Shown: positions 1 through 7,922, numbered from the stretch's first letter. The stretch: DNA of 53,284 bases from CAJGCS01 sp045589955 (GCA_045589955.1 JAZNQD010000053.1:1-53284), one strand, 5' to 3'. Program-made: numbers and translations. Notes: generated by a model from the letters alone, not told the origin.

Positions 1-447
1 ATGTCAATGGACTATAATTATTATAATAAATATAATATAATTGCACTTTCATATATTTTAATGGAATATAGTCTCCAGTTGAAGAAGGTTGCCATTCTAA
101 ATGAACTTTAATACCATCTTCCTCTGGATTTCTTGATGAACTTCTTGAATTTTCATTTGGAACAATATGATTTATTGCACTTGAATTATATAATCCATAT
201 TCATTTCTATGTCATCCAAACCCAAGTTTCCTAATTCGTATTGAGATTTCATTGCTTTATTTCAAGCATCATCTAATGAAACATTACTAATATATGTCAT
301 TCCACCAACTGAATAAGAAAATAATCGATCAGTACTTGCTAAAGCGATATCCGTCTCATCATCAGATGCATATACAGTCAAAGAATTACTAAAAGCAACC
401 GCCCCAATGGTCAATAAACAAATTAATAATAAAAATATCTTCTTCAT
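1..447 (-). pseudogene. disrupted secreted-protein gene, partial at window edge
   Basis: Reading from ATG 447, with an AAAGGAG ribosome site five bases upstream, gives a clear signal peptide that would be cut near VYA-SDD. The frame then meets TGA at 262-264 after residue 61. The same frame continues as coding-looking sequence (NKAMKSQYELGNLG) and stops again near 172. A second frame takes over between about 222 and 185 and stays open to the window edge (YNSSAINHIVPNENS, then IKVHLEWQPSSTGDY). The simplest reading is one longer secreted protein broken by a nonsense codon and a frameshift. The alternative is a real 61-residue secreted peptide followed by chance sequence. It lies 10 bases after the lipoprotein gene and was probably cotranscribed with it. 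The family is not recognised. Sequencing error cannot be excluded. Confidence 0.55.
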
Positions 448-457
448 ATTGGCTCCT

Positions 458-1141
458 TTAACTTGCAAACATATATACTAATTTTTTTTCTTCATCATAC
501 TTGTATTGAATTTCAATACCATCATAGTCATCACCAAAGAACAAATAGTAATAGTTATTGATTGAATCATAATAAATTGGAACAACTGAAAAATAAAATC
601 TTTTAGTATAATGTTCTGTTGATTCTTCTATCCACTTTATATATTCAGGTGTAAATTGTAATTTAATACCCTCATTTTCTTCAGCAAATATTGGAGGAGA
701 AGACTTAAAGAAATTACTTTCTCCAAAAGTTGCTTTATAATAATCTGATAAAAAAATATCTTTATCTATTTCTTCAATAAAAATGCTATTTTCAAAGTTC
801 TTGTAATCATCACAAATACAATTTACAGGTTGTCGCTCTAAATATATATAACTAGCAAAACAAATTAATTCATATTGTTTACCATCTACCCTATTTAAAA
901 TATATTCTATCCTTGATTCATTCCAACCATATTTAATATTCAATACTATATCATCCTTTTCAAAATAAAAACCATCAATAATTTTAGAAGGCTCCCCATA
1001 TATCTCATATATTATATGAGCTATTTTATAACTGCCATTTGGTGTAGTATAAAAATGTAATTCTGTCTTTTCCTCTATTTTACACCCTGCTAAACATATT
1101 ATGAACATTAAACTCATAAGAACTAAAAATACTCTTTTCAT
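458..1141 (-). CDS. putative lipoprotein of unknown function
   Basis: This 227-residue protein starts with a lipoprotein signal: a hydrophobic stretch and the lipobox LAGC, with the lipidated Cys at residue 20. The mature part is rich in Tyr, Asp and Glu and should sit on the outer face of the membrane. No family is recognised. The start is supported by an AAAGGAGTG site. The ATG overlaps the TGA of a small upstream reading frame (1138-1230), so translational coupling is likely. Upstream lie a consensus promoter (1386-1414) and an intrinsic terminator (1271-1298), so transcription probably has to read through that terminator. The downstream neighbour is a broken secreted-protein gene. Confidence 0.7.
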   Translation of the reverse strand: MKRVFLVLMSLMFIICLAGCKIEEKTELHFYTTPNGSYKIAHIIYEIYGEPSKIIDGFYFEKDDIVLNIKYGWNESRIEYILNRVDGKQYELICFASYIYLERQPVNCICDDYKNFENSIFIEEIDKDIFLSDYYKATFGESNFFKSSPPIFAEENEGIKLQFTPEYIKWIEESTEHYTKRFYFSVVPIYYDSINNYYYLFFGDDYDGIEIQYKYDEEKKLVYMFAS

Positions 1142-1230
1142 TTTATATCACTCCTTTCATAACTGTCATAATTATTAATTAGTACATTTTCAAAGATAAT
1201 CACCATATTCATTAAATAAATCTTAATCAT
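1138..1230 (-). CDS. 30-residue small ORF coupled to the lipoprotein gene
   Basis: ATG 1230 is preceded by AGGAGGTGTT, the strongest ribosome site in this region. The frame runs 30 codons (MIKIYLMNMVIIFENVL at its start) and its TGA overlaps the ATG of the downstream lipoprotein as ATGA. The N-terminal half is hydrophobic and the C-terminal half polar, so a small membrane peptide or a pure coupling/leader peptide are both possible. It lies just after the terminator at 1271-1298. No homologue is recognised. Confidence rests on the ribosome site and the exact coupling, not on family resemblance. Confidence 0.5.
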   Translation of the reverse strand: MIKIYLMNMVIIFENVLINNYDSYERSDIK

Positions 1231-1270
1231 GTGTAACACCTCCTATTATTTATATCATATGTTTCTAATG

Positions 1271-1298
1271 CAAAAAACTCCCTTATTTCTAAGAGAGT
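1271..1298 (-). terminator. intrinsic terminator in a leader (possible attenuator)
   Basis: On the minus strand an 8-bp stem (ACTCTCTT with AAGGGAGT, one G-U pair, six-base loop) is followed by TTTTTT. It sits about 80 bases after a consensus promoter and 40 bases before the 30-residue ORF, so it ends or attenuates the leader RNA. An upstream CTCTAAGA segment could pair with its 5' arm and act as an antiterminator. Confidence 0.65.
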
Positions 1299-1306
1299 CT
1301 AGTCAT
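1289..1306 (-). CDS. five-codon leader ORF (MTRLS) overlapping the terminator
   Basis: ATG 1306 follows TAAGGAAA at good spacing and is followed by only four more codons and TAG at 1289-1291. The 5' arm of the terminator lies inside this ORF. A ribosome sitting on it would block hairpin formation, as in leader-peptide attenuation of antibiotic-response genes. The ORF and overlap are seen in the sequence; the regulatory role is inference. Confidence 0.4.
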   Translation of the reverse strand: MTRLS

Positions 1307-1385
1307 TTTTTTCCTTATTTAATTCTAAAAACTTTAAGGTAATTATTACAACTATCTTAGAGTATGAGTTATTCCCCACACTTCT

Positions 1386-1414
1386 ATTATATCAAATATT
1401 ACCAGTGATGTCAA
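1386..1414 (-). promoter_or_regulatory. consensus sigma-A promoter for the leader/lipoprotein unit
   Basis: TTGACA (1409-1414), 17 bases, TATAAT (1386-1391) on the minus strand, a perfect match. The start is expected near 1379. The leader from there to 1231 holds the mini-ORF and terminator. Nothing is recognised between 1415 and 1530. Confidence 0.8.
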
Positions 1415-1530
1415 ATTATATAAATGTATGCTATAGGTTCAAATTCCATCAACCTACTAAATTTCCAACACCCCTAAAATACCCTATATTCAAATCCCTT
1501 TAGTTGCTAATATCTATTAAATGTCCTGAA

Positions 1531-1560
1531 AAACAAAAAAATGCACCAAAAAAGATGCAT
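1531..1560 (-). terminator. terminator after tRNA-Arg
   Basis: A 7-bp stem (ATGCATC with GGTGCAT, loop TTTTTT) is followed by a long T tract on the minus strand, about 70 bases beyond the tRNA. Confidence 0.8.
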
Positions 1561-1631
1561 AATTCCTTGATTTTGATGTTAAAATCGTTATATTTAAACT
1601 ATAAATCTGATGACTTATAGACACATTCTAA

Positions 1632-1708
1632 TGGCGTCCCAGAAGGGATTCGAACCCCCGACACACGGCTTAGAAGGCCGTTGCTCTATCCAACTGAGCT
1701 ACTGAGAC
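1632..1708 (-). tRNA. tRNA-Arg (anticodon TCT)
   Basis: The cloverleaf is complete: acceptor GTCTCAG pairs with CTGGGAC, the anticodon loop is CTTCTAA giving anticodon TCT, which reads AGA/AGG, and the T loop is GGTTCGAATCC. Discriminator G and the CCA end are encoded (1632-1634). It stands alone with its own promoter and terminator. Confidence 0.95.
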
Positions 1709-1726
1709 ATATTCAATTGCTTTATT

Positions 1727-1755
1727 ATTATATAATATTTTTTCCATTTTGTAAA
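1727..1755 (-). promoter_or_regulatory. promoter for tRNA-Arg
   Basis: TTTACA (1750-1755), 17 bases, TATAAT (1727-1732), about 20 bases upstream of the tRNA. Confidence 0.7.
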
Positions 1756-1768
1756 GCAAAAGGCTATT

Positions 1769-1800
1769 AAAAAAGTTCTTATTCTTTCATGAATAAGAAC
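1769..1800 (-). terminator. terminator of the era/recO/ADH operon
   Basis: A perfect 10-bp stem (GTTCTTATTC with GAATAAGAAC) is followed on the minus strand by TTTTTT, directly after the alcohol dehydrogenase stop. Confidence 0.85.
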
Positions 1801-1807
1801 TTATTAT

Positions 1808-2977
1808 CTATTTAGCAAGATTAAAAATATCTAATACATCTTTTTTTGTAACTTCTAAATAACCTGGTACCGAAACAGTATTATTTTTTGTGATACGTGA
1901 TGCCATAGGTTCAAAGGAATCAGTATGAATATCTAATTCTTTGAATGTAGTTGGCATTCCTATTTCTTTAAAATACTCTTCTAACATTTCAATTCCTTTT
2001 AGGGTCTTTTCTTCTTTTGTACCATCTTTGATATTAAAAATATTTGTTGCAAATCTAACAAAATTATCAAGATCTTTTTTATAAGCCCATTTTGCCCAAG
2101 CTGGGAATAATACTGAAAGACCAGCACCATGAGCTACATTATCAAAAGTGCCACTTACTTGGTGTTCAAGTTTATGAACAGTGAAGTACATCTTCCCTCC
2201 AAGTCCAGTTAAACCATTATGAGAAAATGAACTTGCAATCATCAATGTACTACGAGCTTCATAGTCATATGGATTAGCAATTGCTTTTCTTCCAGCATCT
2301 ATTACACTTTTAATTAATCCTTCCGCAATATTTCTAGCAAACTCGATATCTGTAGTATCTGTAAAGTATCTTTCAATCGTATGCATTAAGATATCAACTA
2401 TTCCACAACCTGTTTGAAATTTTGATACTGAATAAGTAAGTTCCGGATTTTCAATAACAAATAAAGGACGAATTAGATCACTGTTGAAACCATTTTTAAA
2501 CATTTCATCTAAGTTAGAAATGACACATGAATTACTAAGTTCACTACCTGCAGCGCTGATGGTTAAAATAACCCCTACTGGTAATGCTTCTTTCGGTGTT
2601 TCTTTATGTAAGTTAAATAACCATGGATCAAAATCAACTTTAGCACCACAAGCAATTGCTTTGGCAGAATCAATAACACTACCTCCACCTACTGCAAGGA
2701 TAAAATCAACTTCTTCTTTTTTTACTAATTCAACAGTAGAACGAACCAGTTCAATTTTAGGGTTAGGCAAAACGCCTGATACTTCAATAAAGTTTACACC
2801 AGCACTATTTAAAGAATTTATAACCGTATCATATAAGCCTGTCTTTTTGATTGAGTTTTGTCCATAGTGAAGTAAAACTTTCTTAAAGCCATATTGTTTA
2901 ATGATTTCTCCAACGCGTTTTTCTTGTTCTTTTCCAAAGAAGATTTTTGTAGGAGAATAAAATTCAAAATTAAGCAT
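1808..2977 (-). CDS. iron-containing alcohol dehydrogenase (butanol/YqhD-like)
   Basis: This cytosolic NAD(P)H-dependent alcohol/aldehyde oxidoreductase of the iron-ADH family is 389 residues, the usual length. The nucleotide-binding GGGSVIDSAKAIA lies near residue 97. The metal ligands are visible: Asp and His in GIVDILMHTIE, His in HKLEHQVSG and His in AHGAG. The N-terminus FEFYSPTKIFFG and overall length suit the butanol dehydrogenase/YqhD branch, but the substrate cannot be read from sequence. It is the last gene of the long operon, three bases after the FNT transporter stop, and its start has a GAGATAGGA site. Together with the neighbouring FNT transporter and the LdhA-type gene further on, it suggests fermentative growth. 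Confidence 0.9.
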   Translation of the reverse strand: MLNFEFYSPTKIFFGKEQEKRVGEIIKQYGFKKVLLHYGQNSIKKTGLYDTVINSLNSAGVNFIEVSGVLPNPKIELVRSTVELVKKEEVDFILAVGGGSVIDSAKAIACGAKVDFDPWLFNLHKETPKEALPVGVILTISAAGSELSNSCVISNLDEMFKNGFNSDLIRPLFVIENPELTYSVSKFQTGCGIVDILMHTIERYFTDTTDIEFARNIAEGLIKSVIDAGRKAIANPYDYEARSTLMIASSFSHNGLTGLGGKMYFTVHKLEHQVSGTFDNVAHGAGLSVLFPAWAKWAYKKDLDNFVRFATNIFNIKDGTKEEKTLKGIEMLEEYFKEIGMPTTFKELDIHTDSFEPMASRITKNNTVSVPGYLEVTKKDVLDIFNLAK

Positions 2978-2980
2978 ATC

Positions 2981-3697
2981 CTATCTCTTTTCTAGTAATT
3001 TAATTAATTTAACAACAAGTGGAATAATTAATCCACCAACAGTATTACCAGCTATAACAACTAGTAAGAAAATTAATGAATCTGAGCCATAATATCCTCC
3101 AAAGCTAATGTAAAACATATCCGCAATCGCATGTTCAAAACCTAAGATATTAAATGTTCCAATTGTTAAGAAAACAATTAAGTGTTTAACAAATTGATTT
3201 TCAACTTTAGAAAATCCTTCAACACAGAAGTAGATTAAAATATTACATAAAATAGCTAATACGAATACTTTACCTAAATGATTACTAACTTTGCCTTCGA
3301 TAACCGTTCTTCCATATTCAACAATAGTTGTTACAACTTCTTTACCATCAATAGTTTCTTTAAAAGCAGGAACTTTGTCAAATACAAATGATAAAACAGC
3401 CCCAATTATAAATGCGCCTAGTAAATTGCCAATTAAACCCACTAATAGTTGTAATGAATAATGTAGATTAGGTCCTCTTTTTAAGTGATTAAATAAGAAG
3501 CAAACTTTACCAGTGTAAAGGAAGTAACCTAAATTTAAAATTAATAACATTCCTAGAGGAAATACCAATCCAGCTGCAAACTTGCCCGCTAAATTCGTTA
3601 CAACTAAAAATAGAGCACTACCAAGGGAAATACAAATCCCGGCTAAAATTCCTTTTAAAAATGTTGCAAGTGCTTGTTTTACTTTTGTTTTAGCCAT
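2981..3697 (-). CDS. formate/nitrite (FNT) family transporter
   Basis: About 238 residues with six hydrophobic segments and the FNT signatures KGILAGICISLG at the N-terminus, GYFLYTGKV, GFEHAIADMF (the central His loop) and AGNTVGGLI. The family makes pentameric channels for formate, nitrite or related small anions. Formate export or uptake would fit a fermenter, but the substrate is inference. The start is taken at ATG 3697 (MAKTKVKQ): an upstream in-frame GTG overlaps the ribosome site GTGAGGAAA and is less likely. The gene start overlaps the end of ppiB by a few bases, so it is cotranscribed and coupled. An extra loop of about 40 residues (around KETIDGKEVVTT) lies between membrane segments 3 and 4. 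Confidence 0.9.
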   Translation of the reverse strand: MAKTKVKQALATFLKGILAGICISLGSALFLVVTNLAGKFAAGLVFPLGMLLILNLGYFLYTGKVCFLFNHLKRGPNLHYSLQLLVGLIGNLLGAFIIGAVLSFVFDKVPAFKETIDGKEVVTTIVEYGRTVIEGKVSNHLGKVFVLAILCNILIYFCVEGFSKVENQFVKHLIVFLTIGTFNILGFEHAIADMFYISFGGYYGSDSLIFLLVVIAGNTVGGLIIPLVVKLIKLLEKR

Positions 3698-4214
3698 TGA
3701 ATTTTTCCTCACTAATTAATACTTCTTCAATATAAATTAATTCATAAGGGAAATCTTGGAATGCCGGACTTAACATTCCTTTAGGCATCTTCGAAATTTC
3801 AACAACAACTTTATTACTTTCTTCATCAGTTGTCTTTCCGAATGCAGCATACTCACCATCTAACCAAGGTGTATTGGCACTACATACAAAGAATTGTGAA
3901 GTTGCACTATCTTTGATATTTGTTCTTGCCATTGAAATAACACCAAGTTCATGTTTTAGATTATTTTCAACACCATTACTTTTAAATTCACCTTTAATTG
4001 GTGTAAGTTCAGGAGCTTCCATTAAAGTATTATCTTTTACAATATATCCACCGCCTTGAATCATAAAGTCTTCAATAATACGATGGAAAATAGTTCCTTT
4101 ATAATACCCATCTTTGGCAAGTTTAACAAAGTTAGATACACTAATTGGGGCAACATTTTCGTATAATTCTAAATTTATATTTTTATTATTACTAAGTCTA
4201 ATTTGTGCAAACAT
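3690..4214 (-). CDS. ppiB: peptidyl-prolyl cis-trans isomerase, cyclophilin type
   Basis: A 174-residue cyclophilin with no signal peptide, so a cytosolic proline isomerase. Diagnostic segments are NFVKLAKDGYYKGTIFHRII (active-site Arg in FHR), DFMIQGGG, SATSQFFVC and WLDGEYAAFGK. It lies in the era-recO operon 16 bases after recO, with an AGAGGTAG site before ATG 4214, and its end overlaps the FNT gene. Confidence 0.93.
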   Translation of the reverse strand: MFAQIRLSNNKNINLELYENVAPISVSNFVKLAKDGYYKGTIFHRIIEDFMIQGGGYIVKDNTLMEAPELTPIKGEFKSNGVENNLKHELGVISMARTNIKDSATSQFFVCSANTPWLDGEYAAFGKTTDEESNKVVVEISKMPKGMLSPAFQDFPYELIYIEEVLISEEKFNG

Positions 4215-4230
4215 ATTCTACCTCTTCTAC

Positions 4231-4968
4231 TTATATTATTGTTTTCATTATTTTCTTTGCTTTTGAATGAAAGTCTAAATGTCTTTCATAAAAACTATCA
4301 ATTGTTTTCATAATGTTTTGTTCATATTCTTTAATTAGTTTTAAGAACTGATCATCAATCTTATCTGGTTTAATATAATAAATTAATTTAAGGGCTTTGG
4401 TTTCTGTAATATCTAAATTAACATAGTTAATTAAATGCTTATGGCAAATAATACCCCCATTTTCAACACTAAACTTTCCTTCTTCAATATCTTTATTACC
4501 ACAGATTACACATTCTCTAAATTCAGGAGATACACCAAGAAGATAAAGGAGTTTTAAGTCAAATAACGACATCAGTGAATAAGGATATTCGGTGTCATTT
4601 AATTTACTAAAAATTAGTTTAACAAAATCATAAAATAATTCTTTATTAATAATTTCGTCAGAAAAAATATTAATTTTTTCTAGAATAACCATACCAACAT
4701 TTAATTTGTCCATGTCACTCATAATGTTTATAAATGAATTTAATACTGTTGCTTCAGTAAGAGTGTTAAGTGATAAATTTGATGTTGCATTATAATCAAT
4801 AATTGAAAATAAATTAGTGTAATTACGCATTACACTATTTATCTTCTTTGCTCCTCTAACAATAAGTGAAACTTTCCCTTCTTTTGTTAGAAGTGTTATT
4901 AAATTAGCATTTTCTTTATAATCAATCTTCTTGATTATTATTCCCTGTGCTTTTTGTATTTGGCTCAT
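4231..4968 (-). CDS. recO: DNA repair protein RecO
   Basis: A 245-residue RecO, which loads RecA at gaps with RecF/RecR. The N-terminal OB-fold part (QGIIIKKIDYKENANLITLL, GKVSLIVRGAK) is followed by the helical domain and a zinc site made by CVICGNKD and CHKH. The position next to era is the usual one in Bacillota. The start ATG 4968 has a GGAGG site that lies inside the overlapping yqzL gene; the two genes overlap by 47 bases in different frames. Confidence 0.93.
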   Translation of the reverse strand: MSQIQKAQGIIIKKIDYKENANLITLLTKEGKVSLIVRGAKKINSVMRNYTNLFSIIDYNATSNLSLNTLTEATVLNSFINIMSDMDKLNVGMVILEKINIFSDEIINKELFYDFVKLIFSKLNDTEYPYSLMSLFDLKLLYLLGVSPEFRECVICGNKDIEEGKFSVENGGIICHKHLINYVNLDITETKALKLIYYIKPDKIDDQFLKLIKEYEQNIMKTIDSFYERHLDFHSKAKKIMKTII

Positions 4969-5074
4969 TTTGTGCCTCCAAAGCTTTTTTAAATTTACGA
5001 TAATTTAAATAATCTGTTATCGAACCGCTTTTAAGGAAACGATGCCAATAATAATTTTTCTTTTCATTTAACAT
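4922..5074 (-). CDS. yqzL: YqzL-like small protein
   Basis: A 50-codon gene from ATG 5074 with a strong GGAGGG site. The product begins MLNEKKNYYWHRFLKSGSIT and continues DYLNYRKFKKALE. The pattern Trp, Phe, Gly-x-Ile, Tyr-Leu and the exact location between era and recO match Bacillus subtilis yqzL, a conserved small protein of unknown function. Its last 16 codons overlap recO in another frame and it ends in TGA. It is easily missed in automated annotation because it is so short. Confidence 0.75.
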   Translation of the reverse strand: MLNEKKNYYWHRFLKSGSITDYLNYRKFKKALEAQNEPNTKSTGNNNQED

Positions 5075-5120
5075 TATATCCCTCCATTTTTATAATGGAA
5101 AAAAATAAGAAAATTATACA

Positions 5121-6029
5121 TTAAACTTCATCAGCACGATAACCATATTCTTTTAAACGACTAGCCTTGTTACGCCAATCTGTTTCTACTTTAACAAATA
5201 GTTCCAAGTATACTTTACTACCTAAGAAATTAACGATATCTTTTCTTGCAAGAGTGCCAATTTCTTTAATTTTTGAACCATTTTTACCAATAATTATTTT
5301 CTTTTGGGATGGTCTTTCAACCACAATATCGGCAAGTATTTCAATCATTCCATTTTGTTTTTCTTTGAAACTTTCAATTGTAACCGCAACGCTATGTGGA
5401 ACCTCATCTTGGGTTGTTAATAATACCTTTTCACGAATTAATTCCGCAACGACAAATCTTTCAGGTTGATCTAATATTTGATCTTCAGGATAATACATTG
5501 GTCCATTATCAAGACGTTCAATAATCATCTCTTTAAGTTTATCAATGTTAAATCCATTTGAAGCACTTAAAGTAATTCCTCCCGAAAAATTAAAAGATTG
5601 TTTGTATGAATCAATATTTTGAACAAGAACTTCTTCTTTATTTTGTAATAAATCAACTTTATTTACAACAAGTAAGATTGGAGCTTTTACTTTCTTTAAG
5701 TTTTCTAAAACAAAATTGTCACCACTACCCATTGGTTCAGATCCATCAACCACAAATAGCACTAAATCAATTCCTTCTAAAGAAGAGAAAGCAGCCTGGT
5801 TCATAAAGTTTCCAAGTTCATTTTTAGGTTTGTGAATTCCTGGTGTATCAATAAAGATCATTTGAACATCTTCATTTGTATAAATACCTTGAATTCTGTT
5901 TCTTGTTGTTTGGGCCTTTGATGTCACAATAGCAACTTTTTGATCAAGCATTTGGTTTAGTATCGTACTCTTCCCAACATTAGGACGACCAACAATCGCA
6001 ATAAAACCGGATTTAAAATTCTTATTCAT
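5121..6029 (-). CDS. era: GTPase Era
   Basis: A 302-residue Era, the GTPase that binds 16S rRNA late in 30S assembly. The G1 motif GRPNVGKS is at residues 14-21, G3 is DTPG in FIDTPGIHKP, G4 is NKVD, and the C-terminal KH domain contains IIIGKNGSKIKEIG. Start MNKNFKSG (ATG 6029) is preferred; an in-frame TTG 24 bases upstream has no suitable ribosome site. The start overlaps the cdd stop by 8 bases. Confidence 0.95.
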   Translation of the reverse strand: MNKNFKSGFIAIVGRPNVGKSTILNQMLDQKVAIVTSKAQTTRNRIQGIYTNEDVQMIFIDTPGIHKPKNELGNFMNQAAFSSLEGIDLVLFVVDGSEPMGSGDNFVLENLKKVKAPILLVVNKVDLLQNKEEVLVQNIDSYKQSFNFSGGITLSASNGFNIDKLKEMIIERLDNGPMYYPEDQILDQPERFVVAELIREKVLLTTQDEVPHSVAVTIESFKEKQNGMIEILADIVVERPSQKKIIIGKNGSKIKEIGTLARKDIVNFLGSKVYLELFVKVETDWRNKASRLKEYGYRADEV

Positions 6030-6435
6030 GTAAATCACCGCTTGTGAAAGCAAAAGGAATTAGTTCTTTAACTGTACAAGTAAAGACTTCTTTTTTAAGA
6101 TTCATCATTGTAACAATAGCATCACCATTCATAAGTTCAGAAATTACTTGACGACATGCTCCACATGGTGAAGTAATACCTGAGGTTGGGTTAGCCATAA
6201 TGATAATTTCTAAAATATCATCTTTGCGAATTCCTTTTGAGTAAGCGCTAAAAAGTGCACTTCTTTCGGCACAGTTTGAAAGACCATATGATGCGTTTTC
6301 AATATTAGAACCACTTATTGTTGTTCCATCTTTTAAGATTAAAACAGCACCAACTTGAAATTTTGAATATGGAGCATATGCATTATCATATGCTTTTTTT
6401 GCAAGAGTATATTTTTCTTCTAATGTATAATTCAT
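6022..6435 (-). CDS. cdd: cytidine deaminase
   Basis: A 137-residue homotetrameric-type cytidine deaminase (cytidine or deoxycytidine to uridine or deoxyuridine). The zinc site is CAERSA plus PCGACRQ, with catalytic Glu in CAE. It lies between ybeY and era. In many Bacillota dgkA (undecaprenol kinase) sits between ybeY and cdd, but here the two genes are only three bases apart, so dgkA is absent from this place. An AGGTAGAA site precedes ATG 6435. Confidence 0.94.
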   Translation of the reverse strand: MNYTLEEKYTLAKKAYDNAYAPYSKFQVGAVLILKDGTTISGSNIENASYGLSNCAERSALFSAYSKGIRKDDILEIIIMANPTSGITSPCGACRQVISELMNGDAIVTMMNLKKEVFTCTVKELIPFAFTSGDLHE

Positions 6436-6438
6436 TTT

Positions 6439-6888
6439 CTACCTACTAATTTTAACAATTTCTAATATTTTGTCTTGTAAAGCAAACATTACTTTTTCAT
6501 CAGCTTCTTCTATATGATCATATCCAAGTAAATGTAACAAACCATGAGTAACTAAAAAAGCAAACTCACGAATTTCGGAATGACCATAATCTTTAGCTTG
6601 TGAGACAACACGGTCTTTATTAATAAAAATATCACCTAGTTCAAATGGTAAAGAACGATTTTCATCCCCATCGATTCCAGCAAAACTAATAACATCAGTT
6701 GGAGAGTCAATATTACGATATTTTTTATTGATATCATGGATTGTATCGTTATCAACAATAATGAAACTGACAACATGTTTAGTTTTAATCGTGAATTCTT
6801 TATTAATTGTCTTTGTAATTTTTTTGATAATTTTCTTAGCATTAACATTTAATTGATCTGTTAAACCAGTTAAATTAAATTTTATCAT
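6439..6888 (-). CDS. ybeY: endoribonuclease YbeY
   Basis: A 149-residue YbeY, a metal-dependent RNase acting in 16S rRNA maturation and ribosome quality control. The hallmark HGLLHLLGYDH zinc motif lies near residue 118, preceded by TDVISF and GDIFI. Start ATG 6888 (MIKFNLTG) follows GAGGAAAAGG; an earlier in-frame TTG is unlikely. The start overlaps the end of phoH by 14 bases. Confidence 0.93.
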   Translation of the reverse strand: MIKFNLTGLTDQLNVNAKKIIKKITKTINKEFTIKTKHVVSFIIVDNDTIHDINKKYRNIDSPTDVISFAGIDGDENRSLPFELGDIFINKDRVVSQAKDYGHSEIREFAFLVTHGLLHLLGYDHIEEADEKVMFALQDKILEIVKISR

Positions 6889-7864
6889 TTTCCTTTTCCT
6901 CGTATTTAGCAATAATCTTTGTTACGATTGGATGGCGCATCACATCTAGTGCACCAAATTCAATATGACGAATTCCTTCAATATCAGATAATAATCTTGT
7001 TGCCTCAACTAATCCAGATGAAGATTTGTTAGGTAAATCAATTTGGGTAATATCCCCAGTAATAATCATTTTTGAGTTGAAGCCTAAACGAGTTACAAAC
7101 ATCTTCATTTGTGAGCTTGTAGCATTTTGACCTTCATCAAGAACAACAATGGCATTATCAAGTGTTCTACCACGCATATAGGCAAGTGGTGCAATTTCAA
7201 TAACACCTTTTTCAATAAGTTTGTCAGTTGTTTCTTTTCCTAAAAATTCATATAAAGAATCATAAATAGGAATCAAATAAGGATCAACCTTTTCTTTTAA
7301 ATCACCCGGTAAAAAACCTAGTTTTTCTCCTGCTTCAACAGCTGGTCGAGTAATGATTAATTTTTTAATTTTGTTGCTCTTTAATTGGTTTACCGCAAAC
7401 CCAACTGCTAAGTATGTTTTACCTGTTCCGGCAGATCCAGTCGCAAAAACAACCGATGAATCTTCCATTGCTTTTAAGTATTCTTGTTGAGTAAGAGTTT
7501 TAACTGTGATTTTCTTACCATCAAAGGTATTGACAACCACAACTTTCTTTTGATAAAAAGATAAGATACTCTTTCTTGTTTCATCGTAGTTTGAACTATT
7601 ATTGAAACGATTAATAATATAAACAAGATCACGTTCTTGATAAGCAATACCTTTTTCACATAAGTGATAAATTGTGTTAATAATTTCTTGTGTTTTTACA
7701 TAATCATCATTAGCATCAATTACTAATGAGTCATTAAGATGAGCAATATTGTAATTTAATTCTTTACGAATAATATGTAAATATTTGTTCATTGGACCAA
7801 GGAAAGCTTTTTCTATTTCCATGTCAGTAAACTTTAATAATAATTTATATTCCAAATATTTCAC
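6875..7864 (-). CDS. phoH: PhoH-like ATPase
   Basis: A 329-residue PhoH family protein: an N-terminal segment of about 115 residues followed by the P-loop ATPase with Walker A GSAGTGKT near 143, the segment TRPAVEAGEKLGFLPGDL, and Walker B VLDEGQNA. The role is poorly defined; RNA metabolism is suspected because it neighbours ybeY. It opens the operon. The start is uncertain: GTG 7864 gives the longest product, but GGGGTG is better placed for TTG 7855. A promoter lies at 7884-7912. Confidence 0.9.
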   Translation of the reverse strand: MKYLEYKLLLKFTDMEIEKAFLGPMNKYLHIIRKELNYNIAHLNDSLVIDANDDYVKTQEIINTIYHLCEKGIAYQERDLVYIINRFNNSSNYDETRKSILSFYQKKVVVVNTFDGKKITVKTLTQQEYLKAMEDSSVVFATGSAGTGKTYLAVGFAVNQLKSNKIKKLIITRPAVEAGEKLGFLPGDLKEKVDPYLIPIYDSLYEFLGKETTDKLIEKGVIEIAPLAYMRGRTLDNAIVVLDEGQNATSSQMKMFVTRLGFNSKMIITGDITQIDLPNKSSSGLVEATRLLSDIEGIRHIEFGALDVMRHPIVTKIIAKYEEKENDKI

Positions 7865-7883
7865 CCCATTTTATATCAAACAT

Positions 7884-7912
7884 ATTATACCATAAAGTAA
7901 ATATTTTTTAAA
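7884..7912 (-). promoter_or_regulatory. promoter of the phoH-era-recO operon
   Basis: TTTAAA (7907-7912), 17 bases, TATAAT (7884-7889). The 5' untranslated region would be only about 15 bases. Confidence 0.6.
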
Positions 7913-7922
7913 GTATTTTATT

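Noticed and set aside
1..264. TGA read as tryptophan (mycoplasma-like code) because of the broken gene at the left edge
   Set aside because: malQ ends at the usual place with TGA overlapping the next ATG, several other coupled junctions also use TGA, and many intact proteins here encode Trp with TGG. A pseudogene is the simpler reading.
1231..1535. T-box leader next to tRNA-Arg
   Set aside because: No T-box sequence (TGGNACCGCG-like) or specifier loop is present, and the downstream gene is a lipoprotein, not an amino-acid gene.
2484..2867. 127-codon plus-strand open frame opposite the alcohol dehydrogenase gene
   Set aside because: It is antisense to a complete, strongly conserved enzyme gene, has no ribosome site, and its composition is a mirror of the real gene.
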